A stretch of 64,000 bases of DNA from Alistipes sp. (GTDB lineage Bacteria > Bacteroidota > Bacteroidia > Bacteroidales > Rikenellaceae), in contig JAGBIC010000006.1 in NCBI GenBank assembly GCA_017935185.1, forward strand, positions 62,001 to 126,000. Direction: 5' to 3'. Positions within the stretch are counted from its first letter, which is position 1. Each line of letters starts with the position of its first letter. The translations under genes and the position numbers were made by a program. Positions 46,206 through 55,749 of the stretch are shown piece after piece. The notes below the pieces were generated by a model that worked only from the letters and a program-made list of their open reading frames with translations, was not told the origin of the DNA and did not search any database.

Positions 46206-47029
46206 GAGAAGTTAACAAGATTATCTACAATATGCTCATCAGTGGCAAAGGAGTCTTTATGCCGGAGGTGGGTACGCTTTATATTGAACGTCAAGGGGCC
46301 CGTAAAATATCATCAAGTAAAATGCTCGGTCCCCGAAATGTGGTGCGCTTCTCAAAGCGTGAGCAGGCCCCGTCTTTGGTGTCGGAGATTGTTAATATTG
46401 CAGGATGTGATCAGGCGCAAGCGCAGGATATATACGACAGATGGCTCTCGAAGGTTAGTGAGGGCGGTAAGGTCGTAATTGGTGACATCGGTGCTATCAA
46501 CGGAGAAAATTTCGCCGTTGATCAGGGATTTGCATCGGCGATAAATCCCAAGGGCGTGAAGACCCTTGTTATACGCCGTAGTTCCAATAAATGGCTATAT
46601 GCAATATGTGCTGTTTGTGTAGTGGCGGCATTGGGCATTTGTGCATATCTGATGTGGGGCGATTCGCTTGTCGGTGCTTCTAAAACCGCAGATGCTCCTA
46701 TTCAGCAACCTATTGCTGCTGTTGCCGAGCCTAGCGATTCACTTGCTGCCGAATCAGCCGAGCCTGCGCAAGAGGCTGTGGTTGAACCGGTTGCCAAGTC
46801 CTATCCATATTATGTGGTTATGGGAGTGTTTTCTACACCAGAAAATGCCGAGCGCGCAGTTGCACAGGTGCAAAAAGCAATAAAAGATGCCGATTGCAAG
46901 GTGTTGCCTTTCAAGGGAAAGCATATGGTCACCATCTTTGGTAGTGAGAATGTTGGCGACTGCAATGCTTTTGCACGTTCTTATAAAGATATTTATCCCG
47001 ATTTGTGGGTGACAAAGTACGCAGAATGA
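46199..47029 (+). CDS. HU-like / SPOR-domain membrane protein
   Basis: A 276-residue protein of a Bacteroidetes type. It has an N-terminal HU/IHF-like domain (about residues 1-120; NKIIYNMLISGKGVFMPEVGTL, then KVVIGDIGAI), one transmembrane helix (about 135-156, LYAICAVCVVAALGICAYLMW) and an acidic, Ala/Pro-rich stretch (about 165-200). A C-terminal SPOR domain follows (about 203-276, YYVVMGVFSTPENAERAVAQV). The SPOR domain would bind denuded glycan at the division site outside, and the HU-like part lies inside. It overlaps lgt, and its stop overlaps the GtrA-like start (ATGA). Confidence 0.85.
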   Translation: MVGEVNKIIYNMLISGKGVFMPEVGTLYIERQGARKISSSKMLGPRNVVRFSKREQAPSLVSEIVNIAGCDQAQAQDIYDRWLSKVSEGGKVVIGDIGAINGENFAVDQGFASAINPKGVKTLVIRRSSNKWLYAICAVCVVAALGICAYLMWGDSLVGASKTADAPIQQPIAAVAEPSDSLAAESAEPAQEAVVEPVAKSYPYYVVMGVFSTPENAERAVAQVQKAIKDADCKVLPFKGKHMVTIFGSENVGDCNAFARSYKDIYPDLWVTKYAE

Positions 47030-47502
47030 GTTTTGCCGATAAGATAGGTCGCTGTATCGATTTTTTTTATGTTTGGCCGTTGTCGAGAATCTTTTCCCGA
47101 ACAATGTTCCGATATGCAGCATGCGGTGGAGGCAATATGTTGCTTGATTTGGTATGGTACTTTATTATCTACCACTATATTGTAGCTGAACGATACGTTG
47201 ATCTGGGCTTTGTGGTCATCTCTCCACATGTGGCATCGCTTATTGTGGTTTTCCCGATAACTTTTTTTACGGGGTTCTGGCTTAACCGCAATGTGGCCTT
47301 CTGTGCGACAGAGCTGGGCTCGGGGCGACAACTTATGCGATACGCGCTTACGGTCGTTGGGTCGTTGTTGCTAAATTATCTATGCATTAAACTCTTTGTC
47401 GAGGTGTGTGCTATATGGCCTACGCCGGCGAAGGCTCTCACTACGGCGGTGAGTGTTGTGTATAGCTATTTGGCAGGCAGATATTTTACATTTTCAAAAT
47501 AA
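47026..47502 (+). CDS. GtrA-family membrane protein
   Basis: A 158-residue protein with four hydrophobic helices and the GtrA-like pattern RYAACGGGNMLLDLVWYF, FPITFFTGFWLNRNVAFC and SYLAGRYFTFSK. GtrA proteins are thought to flip or bind polyprenyl-linked sugars for cell-surface glycan modification. ATG 47026 is preferred: it overlaps the preceding stop and gives the normal N-terminus. The GH43 gene starts 18 bp later. Confidence 0.85.
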   Translation: MSFADKIGRCIDFFYVWPLSRIFSRTMFRYAACGGGNMLLDLVWYFIIYHYIVAERYVDLGFVVISPHVASLIVVFPITFFTGFWLNRNVAFCATELGSGRQLMRYALTVVGSLLLNYLCIKLFVEVCAIWPTPAKALTTAVSVVYSYLAGRYFTFSK

Positions 47503-47520
47503 TCTATAAAACTTTAACCT

Positions 47521-48663
47521 ATGAAGAAACTTCTGCAATTCACACTGATGGCATTGCTCGTTGGCCTGTTCTCATGCGCCAAAGAGCCTCTAAAGCCTAT
47601 CCTCTCGGGCGAGATTTGGCCCGACAATGAGGGTGTTCATGTAAATGCTCATGGTGGTGGAGTAATCTATCACGATGGTACATATTATTGGTTTGGTGAA
47701 CATAAAAGCCCCAATACCAGCAGCGCGTTGGTGGGTGTGATGTGCTATTCGTCAAAGAATCTCACTGATTGGACAAATATGGGTGTCGCTTTGGCTGTCG
47801 AGGAGGACGAATCGAGTGATATCGTGCGCGGCTCAATCATTGAGCGCCCCAAAGTTATTTATAACGAAAAGACCAAGAAGTTCGTTATGTGGTTCCATCT
47901 TGAGCTTAAGGGTAAGGGCTACTCTGCAGCTCGTGCCGGTGTGGCTGTGAGCGATAAGCCGGAAGGCCCATATAAGTTTATTCGTTCGGGACGTGTAAAT
48001 CCCGGTATTGCTCCTTACGATATGGATGAGCAGGCGCAGGCCGAGATGGCAGCTTTGGATGCCAAGAAATATGAGAAGTGGTGGACTCCCGAGTGGTATG
48101 AGGCTATCGATAAGGGTCTGTTGCTGAAGCGAGATATGCCAGGCGGTCAGATGTCACGCGATATGACACTCTATGTTGACGATGACGGTAAAGCATACCA
48201 CATCTTCTCATCAGAGGAGAATCTTACACTTCACATTGCCGAGTTGAGCGACGACTACCTATCTCACACAGGCAAATATGCCCGTATGGCTCCTGCGGGC
48301 CACAATGAAGCTCCCGCGATTTTTAAGAAGGATGGCACTTATTGGATGATTACATCAGGTTGCACAGGATGGGATCCCAATGAGGCACGCATGCACTCGG
48401 CTCCCAGCATTATGGGCCCGTGGACCAAGCATCCCAATCCTTGCGTGGGCCCCAAGGCAGAGATTACATTCGGTGGCCAGAGTACCTATATATTAAAGGT
48501 GCCCGGCAAAAAGGATGCATTTATCTTCATGGCTGACATCTGGCGTCCCAAGCATCCTATTGATGCACGATATATCTGGTTGCCTATACAATTTAAGGAG
48601 GATGGAACACCCGTTGTAGAGTGGATGGATAGCTGGACTTTGGATTGGTTTGACCAGAAATAA
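47521..48663 (+). CDS. Glycoside hydrolase family 43 lipoprotein
   Basis: A predicted lipoprotein (lipobox LFSC then AKEP) with a five-bladed propeller catalytic domain. The family's early motif VNAHGGGVIYHDGTYYWFGEHK is visible in parts, an internal acid is in RDMTLYVDDDGKAYHIFSSEEN, and HNEAPAIFKKDGTYWMITSG carries the later acid residue. GH43 enzymes remove arabinose, xylose or galactose from plant polysaccharides; this sequence resembles the galactanase-like group, but the substrate is not certain. It is not next to SusC/D genes. The length is 380. Confidence 0.85.
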   Translation: MKKLLQFTLMALLVGLFSCAKEPLKPILSGEIWPDNEGVHVNAHGGGVIYHDGTYYWFGEHKSPNTSSALVGVMCYSSKNLTDWTNMGVALAVEEDESSDIVRGSIIERPKVIYNEKTKKFVMWFHLELKGKGYSAARAGVAVSDKPEGPYKFIRSGRVNPGIAPYDMDEQAQAEMAALDAKKYEKWWTPEWYEAIDKGLLLKRDMPGGQMSRDMTLYVDDDGKAYHIFSSEENLTLHIAELSDDYLSHTGKYARMAPAGHNEAPAIFKKDGTYWMITSGCTGWDPNEARMHSAPSIMGPWTKHPNPCVGPKAEITFGGQSTYILKVPGKKDAFIFMADIWRPKHPIDARYIWLPIQFKEDGTPVVEWMDSWTLDWFDQK

Positions 48664-48680
48664 ATAGATAAATGATATGG

Positions 48681-48719
48681 AAAGAGGTTGTAACCCTGTG
48701 GGGCTGCAACCTCTTTTTG
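48681..48719. terminator. Bidirectional terminator between GH43 and uvrB
   Basis: AAAGAGGTTG pairs with CAACCTCTTT, followed by T-runs in both directions. The genes on either side converge on it. Confidence 0.87.
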
Positions 48720-50768
48720 TTATTGATTTACCTCCTCTTTGAGTTTCTGCAATTCGTACATCCTGTCACGATATTTGGCCGCCGCAAGGAAATCGAGAGC
48801 TTTGGCTGAGCGTTCCATATCTTCGCGTGCCTTTGTTATCAGAGCATCAAGATTCTTTGAGTCTATCTTATTGCTTGTTGCGTAGCTGCTGTTTACATCC
48901 GCCGCTACCGGATAATCCTGCTCCTCGATGGCGTAAAGATTGACGTTGGGCTTGTCCTCGCTGCCTTGCTGAGATAGCAGAAGACTTTGTCCTGTTCCAC
49001 TCTTTTGTGCCTGACGGGGGAGCAGACCGTTATCGATGTTGTATTGAATCTGCTTCTCTCTACGACGATTACTCTGCTCAATAGCCACTCTCATCGAATC
49101 GGTGCATTGCTCGGCATATAGTATTACATGGCCGTTTGAGTGGCGAGCAGCACGACCAGCAATCTGTGTTATTGAACGCACATTGCGCAGGAAACCCTCT
49201 TTGTCGGCATCGAGTATTGCGACCAACCCGACCTCCGGCAGGTCAAGACCCTCTCGCAAAAGATTTACGCCTATCAATACATCAAACAGACCTGCTCGCA
49301 AATCTTCCAATATCTGTACTCTCTCCAGAGTGTCAACATCGGAGTGGATATAACGGTTTCGTATGCCCACTCGGTCGAAATACTTTGATAACTCCTCGGC
49401 CATACGTTTTGTGATGGTGGTAATCAACACTTTGTCGTCCACCTTCACCCTTTTGTCAATCTCCTCAATCAGATTGTCAATCTGATTTATTGTGACTCTC
49501 ACCTCCAATGGCGGGTCAACCAACCCTGTGGGGCGGATGAGTTGCTCGGCTACCAGACCTTCGCTCTTTGTCAATTCGTAATCGGCAGGTGTGGCACTCA
49601 CATAAATGGATGTCCCCATCATACTTTCAAACTCCTCAAATCGCAGTGGTCTGTTGTCTTTCGCTGCGGGAAGTCGGAATCCATACTCCACCAGATTCTC
49701 TTTTCTGGCACGGTCACCCCCATACATGGCATGTACCTGCGGTATGGTAACATGACTTTCGTCAATAACCATCAGGTAATCTTTCGGGAAGTAGTCCAGC
49801 AGGCAGAATGGACGAGTACCCTCGGCGCGGCCGTCGAAGTAGCGTGAGTAGTTCTCAATGCCCGGACAGTAACCAAGCTCTTTGATCATCTCAAGGTCGT
49901 ACTCCACACGCTGCTTTATTCGTTTGGCCTCCAACTCGCGTCCCTCCTTTTCGAAGAAGGAAATTCGTTTCCCGAGATCGAGGTATATCTGCTGCACGGC
50001 GGTGTTTATTCGCTCCTTTGTCGTAACAAACATATTGGCGGGGTATATGGTAACCTCGTTCAATGAGTCGAAGCGTTGCCCGCTTGCAGGGTCGATTATC
50101 TGAATCGACTCAATCTCGTTGTCAAAGAATGTGATTCGATAGCAATTGTCGCCAAATGCTGCCATAATGTCTATGGTGTCACCCTTGACTCTGAATGTGG
50201 CAGGGGTCATTTCCACCTCAGTACGGGTGTATAGAGCCTCCACAAGCCTGTAAAGAAAATGCTTGTAGCTTACAACGTCACCCACCTTTATCTTAATTGA
50301 TGTGGCATGAAAGTCGGCAGGGTTGCCGATGCCGTATAGGCACGATACGCTGGAAACCACAATCACATCCCGTCGGCCGGATAACAGGGCTGAGGTTGTA
50401 CGTAGACGCATCTTCTCTATCTCGTCATTTATTGCGAGGTCTTTCTCGATGTAGGTGTCTGTCGTGGGAAGGTAGGCTTCGGGCTGATAGTAATCGTAAT
50501 AAGATACAAAATACTCTACCGCATTGTCCGGAAAGAAGTTCTTGAACTCGCCATATAGCTGCGCTGCTAGAGTCTTGTTGTGGCTCAATACGAGCGTGGG
50601 GCGCTGAAGGTGGTTTATTACATTGGCGATGGTGAAAGTCTTACCCGAGCCGGTCACACCCAATAGGGTGCTGTGCTTTGCACCGCCCTCTATCGAGTCT
50701 ATAAGTTGGGCGATGGCTTCGGGCTGGTCGCCCGTGGGAGCATATTCCGACACAAGTTTGAAATCCAT
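48720..50768 (-). CDS. uvrB: UvrABC system protein B
   Basis: The damage-verification helicase of nucleotide excision repair. Walker A LLGVTGSGKTFTIANVI is near residue 40. YYDYYQPEAYLP is the beta-hairpin region, MVIDESHVTIPQ is the DExH-like motif, and NLLREGLDLPEVGLVAILDADKEG is motif V. A C-terminal UVR motif (KALDFLAAAKYRDRMYELQKL) recruits UvrC. The frame is open to 50795, but ATG 50768 (MDFKLVSEYAPTGDQP) gives the family N-terminus and lies just after the promoter. The length of 682 is typical. Confidence 0.97.
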   Translation of the reverse strand: MDFKLVSEYAPTGDQPEAIAQLIDSIEGGAKHSTLLGVTGSGKTFTIANVINHLQRPTLVLSHNKTLAAQLYGEFKNFFPDNAVEYFVSYYDYYQPEAYLPTTDTYIEKDLAINDEIEKMRLRTTSALLSGRRDVIVVSSVSCLYGIGNPADFHATSIKIKVGDVVSYKHFLYRLVEALYTRTEVEMTPATFRVKGDTIDIMAAFGDNCYRITFFDNEIESIQIIDPASGQRFDSLNEVTIYPANMFVTTKERINTAVQQIYLDLGKRISFFEKEGRELEAKRIKQRVEYDLEMIKELGYCPGIENYSRYFDGRAEGTRPFCLLDYFPKDYLMVIDESHVTIPQVHAMYGGDRARKENLVEYGFRLPAAKDNRPLRFEEFESMMGTSIYVSATPADYELTKSEGLVAEQLIRPTGLVDPPLEVRVTINQIDNLIEEIDKRVKVDDKVLITTITKRMAEELSKYFDRVGIRNRYIHSDVDTLERVQILEDLRAGLFDVLIGVNLLREGLDLPEVGLVAILDADKEGFLRNVRSITQIAGRAARHSNGHVILYAEQCTDSMRVAIEQSNRRREKQIQYNIDNGLLPRQAQKSGTGQSLLLSQQGSEDKPNVNLYAIEEQDYPVAADVNSSYATSNKIDSKNLDALITKAREDMERSAKALDFLAAAKYRDRMYELQKLKEEVNQ

Positions 50769-50772
50769 AGCG

Positions 50773-50780
50773 CAAAAATA
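50773..50780 (-). promoter_or_regulatory. -7 box for uvrB, nearly leaderless
   Basis: TATTTTTG on the minus strand, an exact TAnnTTTG, with only four bases between it and the uvrB ATG. Transcription would begin at or next to the start codon. No clear TTG is seen at -33. Confidence 0.5.
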
Positions 50781-50841
50781 GTAAAAATATCGCACTATCT
50801 ATTTTATGGCCTTTTGATACTACAAAAATACTTATTTTTTA

Positions 50842-50849
50842 TACCTTTG
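50842..50849 (+). promoter_or_regulatory. -7 box for the tricorn-like protease gene
   Basis: TACCTTTG matches TAnnTTTG exactly. The nearest TTG is 25 bp upstream, too far to be ideal. Transcription would start near 50856, about 97 bases before the ATG. Confidence 0.45.
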
Positions 50850-50952
50850 CAAATAGACCGTTTGTGCGAAATTGAAAGTTCTATCGCACGGTTGTAGATT
50901 AGGTTTATCGTTAGGAGATAATATTAGATTTAATAACCCAATATTTACGATT

Positions 50953-53900
50953 ATGAGTAAAAAATTGCTTTTAACCCTCTTGTTTGTGGGGGTGCTCTCT
51001 GCGGTTCAGGCCGATGAGGCACGTTTGCTACGTTTCCCTTCTACCAATGGTCAGGAGGTCGTATTTACTTATGCAGGCGATTTGTATAAAGCTCCGCTTG
51101 CAGGTGGTCAGGCACAACGTTTGACCTCTCATGTTGGTGTAGAGATGTTTGCCCGCTACTCTCCCGATGGCTCTACTATCGCTTTTACGGGACAGTATGA
51201 TGGTAATACCGAGATTTTTCTGATGAGTGGTCAGGGAGGTGAGCCTAAACGTATTACATACACCGCCACCAACAGTCGCGATGATTTGGGCGATAGAATG
51301 GGCCCGAATAATATTGCCATGACATGGAGTCGCGATGGCGAGAATATAATCTATCGTAACCGTATTGGGGACGGATTCAGCGGTAAGTTGTGGCAGGTAT
51401 CGAAGGATGGCGGCATGCCTAAGGTGTTGCCTCTGCCCGAGGGCGGCTTTTGCAGTTACTCGCCCGATGGCAAGCGTCTGGCGTACAATCGTGTGATGCG
51501 CGAGTTCCGTACATGGAAGTATTATAAGGGCGGTATGGCCGATGATATCTGGATTTACGATCCGGCAGCCAATAAGGTAGAGAATGTTACCAATAACGTG
51601 TCGCAGGATATTTTCCCGATGTGGATCGGTGATGAGATTTTCTTTATCAGTGACCGAGATATGGTGATGAACCTCTTTGTCTATAATACTGCAACAAAAA
51701 AGACCGAAAAGGTGACTAACTTTACCGATTTCGATATCAAGTTTCCCAGTACGGATGGTAGTGTAATTGTCTTTGAGAAGGGTGGATTCATCTATAAATT
51801 TGATCCCAAAACCCGACAGGCTGCAAAGATTACCATCTCGCTCGGCGGCGAGAATCCCTATGCTCGTGTTGAAGTTAAGAATGTCGCAGATCGAATTACG
51901 GCAGCAAGCCTCTCTCCCGATGGCAGCCGCCTTGCCGTTACTGCTCGTGGTGAAGTTTTTAATGTGCCCGCCACCAAGGGCGTTACACGCAATATTACCC
52001 GTACGTCGGGAGCTAATGAGCGTGGCGCAAAATGGAGTCCCGATGGTAAGTATATAGCCTATATCAGTGACCGTACAGGCGAGACCGAGGTGTGGTTGCA
52101 GGGTGAAAATGGTGAGCCTATCCAATTAACAAAGGGTAGCGATACTTATATCCGTCAGTTGTATTGGAGCCCCGATAGCAAAAAAATCTTCTATTCCGAC
52201 CGTAAGAATCGCCTTGTGGCAGTTGATGTGGCATCAAAGAGCAAGAATACTGTTATGCAGAATGCTAATGGAGAGTTCTCGTCAATCAGTTTCTCGCCCG
52301 ACAGCCGTTGGATAACCTATACAAAGAGTGCTGATAATGAGATGAGCGTGGTATACGTTTATGATCTGGAGGCAAAGAAAGAGTATCCCGTAACAGAGCG
52401 TTGGTACAGCTCTTCTGCTCCCGTATTCAGTACCGATGGTAAATATATAATCTTTACCTCTGCGCGCGATTTTAATCCTACTTATAGCCAAACCGAGTGG
52501 AATCACAGCTATTCGCGTATGAGTGCTGTATATATGGCAATGCTTGCTGCCGATACTCCATCGCCTCTGCTTCCCACCGATGGTGTGGTAGCCCAGAAAA
52601 AGGCCGAGGAGGGCCCTGTTACAGTGAAAATTGATGCCGATGGTTTACCTCAGCGTCTTATAAAACTACCTCTTGCGGCCGGCTCTTACCGTGGATTCTA
52701 CTCTGATGGTAAAAAGTTGTGGTATTCGGGTGCAGGAGGCGTAAAGGTGTTTGACTTTAAGACTCAGAAAGAGGAGAATGTTGCAGACGGAGCATCGTTC
52801 TCAATCCAGTACGGAAGCAAAAAGGCACTCTTTACCAAAGGTCGTCAAATGTTTGTTTGTGACTTTCCGACAGCCAAAGCCAATATGAGCAATGCGATAA
52901 ACATGGGCGATATGGTGGCACATGTCGATTATTCACAGGAGTGGGCACAGATTTATGACGAGGTATGGCGTGCTTTCCGCGATGGATTTTACCTTGAGAA
53001 TATGCATGGCCTTGATTGGAAAGCCATCAAGAAGAAGTATGAGGTTCTGTTGCCCTATGTCAAGACGCGACTTGATTTGAATTATGTCATCGGCGAGATG
53101 ATTAGTGAGGTGGGCTGCGGTCATGCCTACGTTAATCCCGGCGAGATGCCCCAGCCTAAACGTATCCCGATGGGATTGCTCGGCGCAGAAATTAGCGACG
53201 ATAAGAGTGGTTATTTCCGCATCGATAAGATTCTCCCCGGAGCTGTTTATAGCACATCGTTACGCTCTCCGCTTGCCGAGCCCGGAATAGATGTGAAGGA
53301 GGGTGATTACATCGTGGCCATCGATGGTGTTGCGACCTCAAGTGTCAAGAATATCTATGAGCTGCTTGTTGGTAAGGCCAATGTTTTGACCGAGCTTACG
53401 GTGAATAGTTCACCCTCAATGGATGGCGCACGTAAGGTGGTTGTGAATCCTATCGGCAACGAGTATCCTTTGTATCACTATAATTGGGTGCAGGAGAATA
53501 TTCGCAAGGTTGAGGAGGCTACAAATGGCCGTGTAGGTTATATCTATATCCCCGATATGAGTGCTGAGGGTCTGAATGAGTTCTCTCGTTATTTCTACCC
53601 GCAGCTTGACAAAGAGGCGCTTATAATTGATGACCGTGCCAATGGTGGCGGTAATGTGTCGCCAATGATTATCGAGCGTCTGTTACGTCAGGCATATCGT
53701 ATGACAATGTATCGTGGTCAGGAGCGTAATGGTACAATCCCCGATGCAACCCACCATGGCCCGAAAGTGTTGTTGATAGACAAATATTCAGCTTCGGATG
53801 GCGATCTCTTCCCATGGAGCTTCAAGGCAAATAATATCGGAACGGTTATCGGCACTCGTACATGGGGCGGAATTGTGGGAATCAGCGGCTCTCTGCCCTA

Positions 53901-54144
53901 TATCGATGGAACAGATGTTCGTGTGCCGTTCTTTACGAATTTTGATGCAAAGACAGGTGAATGGATTGTTGAGAATCATGGAGTGGACCCCGATATCCTG
54001 ATCGATAATGATCCTATCAAGCAGCAGATGGGTGAGGATGAGCAACTTAATAAGGCTATAGAGGTTGCCCTCGAGCAGCTCAAGTCGCGCAAGCCGCTGC
54101 CCAAGACTCCTGCTCCCCAAACAATGAAAGATTTGGGTTGGTAG
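50953..54144 (+). CDS. Tricorn-like S41 peptidase, exported
   Basis: A large 1063-residue protease. It has a signal peptide (core LLLTLLFVGVLSAVQA) and two WD40-like beta-propellers (about residues 25-330 and 335-640). TolB/PD40-type repeats such as YSPDGSTIAF and WSPDGKYIAYISD occur in the propellers. A PDZ domain is near 770-850 (VKEGDYIVAIDGVATSSV). An S41 catalytic domain follows (to about 1035) with DDRANGGGNVSP, the serine-bearing SASDGDLFPWSF and GGIVGISGSLPYIDG. An upstream histidine motif EVGCGHAYV is near 717. Such proteases trim peptides released by other proteases. The start is chosen at the signal peptide. A terminator follows. Confidence 0.92.
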   Translation: MSKKLLLTLLFVGVLSAVQADEARLLRFPSTNGQEVVFTYAGDLYKAPLAGGQAQRLTSHVGVEMFARYSPDGSTIAFTGQYDGNTEIFLMSGQGGEPKRITYTATNSRDDLGDRMGPNNIAMTWSRDGENIIYRNRIGDGFSGKLWQVSKDGGMPKVLPLPEGGFCSYSPDGKRLAYNRVMREFRTWKYYKGGMADDIWIYDPAANKVENVTNNVSQDIFPMWIGDEIFFISDRDMVMNLFVYNTATKKTEKVTNFTDFDIKFPSTDGSVIVFEKGGFIYKFDPKTRQAAKITISLGGENPYARVEVKNVADRITAASLSPDGSRLAVTARGEVFNVPATKGVTRNITRTSGANERGAKWSPDGKYIAYISDRTGETEVWLQGENGEPIQLTKGSDTYIRQLYWSPDSKKIFYSDRKNRLVAVDVASKSKNTVMQNANGEFSSISFSPDSRWITYTKSADNEMSVVYVYDLEAKKEYPVTERWYSSSAPVFSTDGKYIIFTSARDFNPTYSQTEWNHSYSRMSAVYMAMLAADTPSPLLPTDGVVAQKKAEEGPVTVKIDADGLPQRLIKLPLAAGSYRGFYSDGKKLWYSGAGGVKVFDFKTQKEENVADGASFSIQYGSKKALFTKGRQMFVCDFPTAKANMSNAINMGDMVAHVDYSQEWAQIYDEVWRAFRDGFYLENMHGLDWKAIKKKYEVLLPYVKTRLDLNYVIGEMISEVGCGHAYVNPGEMPQPKRIPMGLLGAEISDDKSGYFRIDKILPGAVYSTSLRSPLAEPGIDVKEGDYIVAIDGVATSSVKNIYELLVGKANVLTELTVNSSPSMDGARKVVVNPIGNEYPLYHYNWVQENIRKVEEATNGRVGYIYIPDMSAEGLNEFSRYFYPQLDKEALIIDDRANGGGNVSPMIIERLLRQAYRMTMYRGQERNGTIPDATHHGPKVLLIDKYSASDGDLFPWSFKANNIGTVIGTRTWGGIVGISGSLPYIDGTDVRVPFFTNFDAKTGEWIVENHGVDPDILIDNDPIKQQMGEDEQLNKAIEVALEQLKSRKPLPKTPAPQTMKDLGW

Positions 54145-54160
54145 AATATAAGAATTCAAC

Positions 54161-54190
54161 AAAAACGCTCCTTGGAAAGGGAGCGTTTTT
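54161..54190. terminator. Bidirectional terminator between the tricorn-like gene and glnA
   Basis: AAAAACGCTCC pairs with GGAGCGTTTTT around a short loop, with T-runs on both sides. Confidence 0.9.
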
Positions 54191-54220
54191 GCTGTTTTTA
54201 TAGTTGTAAAATAATTGGTT

Positions 54221-55723
54221 CTATCCGCAGTGGAAATAGCGCTGTACCAGATTCAGCATGGCCTCTTGATTGCCTTCAATCTCTTGTCGGAGATTCTTGT
54301 CGCCATAAGAGCGCAGACGTTTAATAATGCCGTCAATCATTGCAGGGCTGAATACGTTGTGCTGCTCAAAAATGGCGCGTTGGTTCTCGAGGCAGTCGGC
54401 CGAGGCTTCGCAACTGTCGGGGAGTTGCGCCAGATCCTTAAGCTTCGACTCATTCTCCTTTTTATGAATATTTACATTTACATATGTCTTCTCGGCGATG
54501 TCCAATGCGTTGTCGATTTCAAATCCATGTCGGCATGCCACGGCCAGGCCTGCTATTAGCTGATATACATCGGCCGAGCCATCGGGTGAACGCATCTCGA
54601 CAGTCTGTTTTTGGGTGGTGTCGTAGTTGCTCTCATCTTCAAGGGGGTTGGCAATCTTACACATGTCGCTTTTGGCTGCCCATCCCAGTGGTACGCGCAC
54701 CAATACCGAGCGATTTCTGTCACCCCAACAGATGTTGGTGGGGGCCTCCTGATGTGGCACTAATCGGAAATAAGATGTTGGATTGGTATTGCCAAATGCT
54801 GTGATTGAGGGGGCAAGCTCCATCATGCCGGCGATGGCGCGGCGGGCAGTGGCAGAGAGCGTGCCACCATCCAGCATCTGATTAACTCCATCCTTTACGA
54901 TGCGCATGTGTATGTGCAGTCCTGAACCGGCCTTGCCTGTGGTGATTTTGGGCGCAAATGTAATGTCGTATCCGTGCTTGTAGGCCAGATTACGAATAAT
55001 CCATTTTGCTATCATAAGCTGATCGGCAGCATCTTCGGCTTTGACGGGTAGGAACTCTATCTCGTTTTGCTCATAAATAAGCCCGTTAATAGTGAAATTA
55101 CCCACCTCCGAGTGGCCATATTTAATTTGACCTCCGGCTTGGGCGATGTATGACATACATTGTGTGCGGAATTCATTGAATTTGGCGTATGGGGCTGATT
55201 CGTGGTAACCCTTCTGGTCGGTGGCTGCAAACATGCCTGTGTCGGGAGCTATCACGTAATACTCCAATTCGCCCATCGCCTGAAACTCCATGCCTGTGGT
55301 TTTGTTAAATGCCTGACAAGCTTTGCGAAGTGTATTTTCGGGAGAGCTCTCCAAAGGCTCGCCATCCTTGTTGAAGTAAGAACATAGCATCGAGATGGTG
55401 GGCAACTCGGCAAATGGGTCGATGAATGCAGTGGAAAATCGCGGAAGAACATATAGGTCGCTGCTGCCTGCCTCGATAAACGGGAACAGACTCGAACCGT
55501 CGACACGCTCTCCGCAGGTGAGAATTGCATCCAGATATGCGGCATTATTGATGACAAAATTTAGTGTTTTGAGTCGTCCGTCGCCGGCAGGATACATGAA
55601 ATTAACCATGCGGATTCCGTTCTCCTGAATATATCGAACGATGTCGGCCTTGGTGAACTCCTTGTTCGATTTGCCCAGATATGCGACAAGCAGGTTGGGG
55701 CTTAATGCCAATTCTTTGTTCAT
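54221..55723 (-). CDS. glnA: Glutamine synthetase
   Basis: It makes glutamine from glutamate, ammonia and ATP in the cytoplasm. The long 500-residue form shows RYIQENGIRMVNFMYP and DGSSLFPFIEAGSSDLYVLP. The active-site strand GSGLHIHM and NPTSYFRLVPH, with the ammonium- and ATP-site region, are also present. Typical glnA adenylylation and phosphate-site residues appear in the RSVLVRVPLGW and RSPDGSADVYQ stretches. It lies 26 bp after msrA on the minus strand, so both may come from the msrA promoter. No PII gene is adjacent. Confidence 0.93.
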   Translation of the reverse strand: MNKELALSPNLLVAYLGKSNKEFTKADIVRYIQENGIRMVNFMYPAGDGRLKTLNFVINNAAYLDAILTCGERVDGSSLFPFIEAGSSDLYVLPRFSTAFIDPFAELPTISMLCSYFNKDGEPLESSPENTLRKACQAFNKTTGMEFQAMGELEYYVIAPDTGMFAATDQKGYHESAPYAKFNEFRTQCMSYIAQAGGQIKYGHSEVGNFTINGLIYEQNEIEFLPVKAEDAADQLMIAKWIIRNLAYKHGYDITFAPKITTGKAGSGLHIHMRIVKDGVNQMLDGGTLSATARRAIAGMMELAPSITAFGNTNPTSYFRLVPHQEAPTNICWGDRNRSVLVRVPLGWAAKSDMCKIANPLEDESNYDTTQKQTVEMRSPDGSADVYQLIAGLAVACRHGFEIDNALDIAEKTYVNVNIHKKENESKLKDLAQLPDSCEASADCLENQRAIFEQHNVFSPAMIDGIIKRLRSYGDKNLRQEIEGNQEAMLNLVQRYFHCG

Positions 55724-55749
55724 GATGTTATTGTTTTATAGATTTAAAT

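Noticed and set aside
51028-52125. Long minus-strand frame of 365 codons
   Set aside because: It lies wholly inside the tricorn-like gene in the opposite frame. The translation has no domain, and the plus frame has clear WD40-like repeats.
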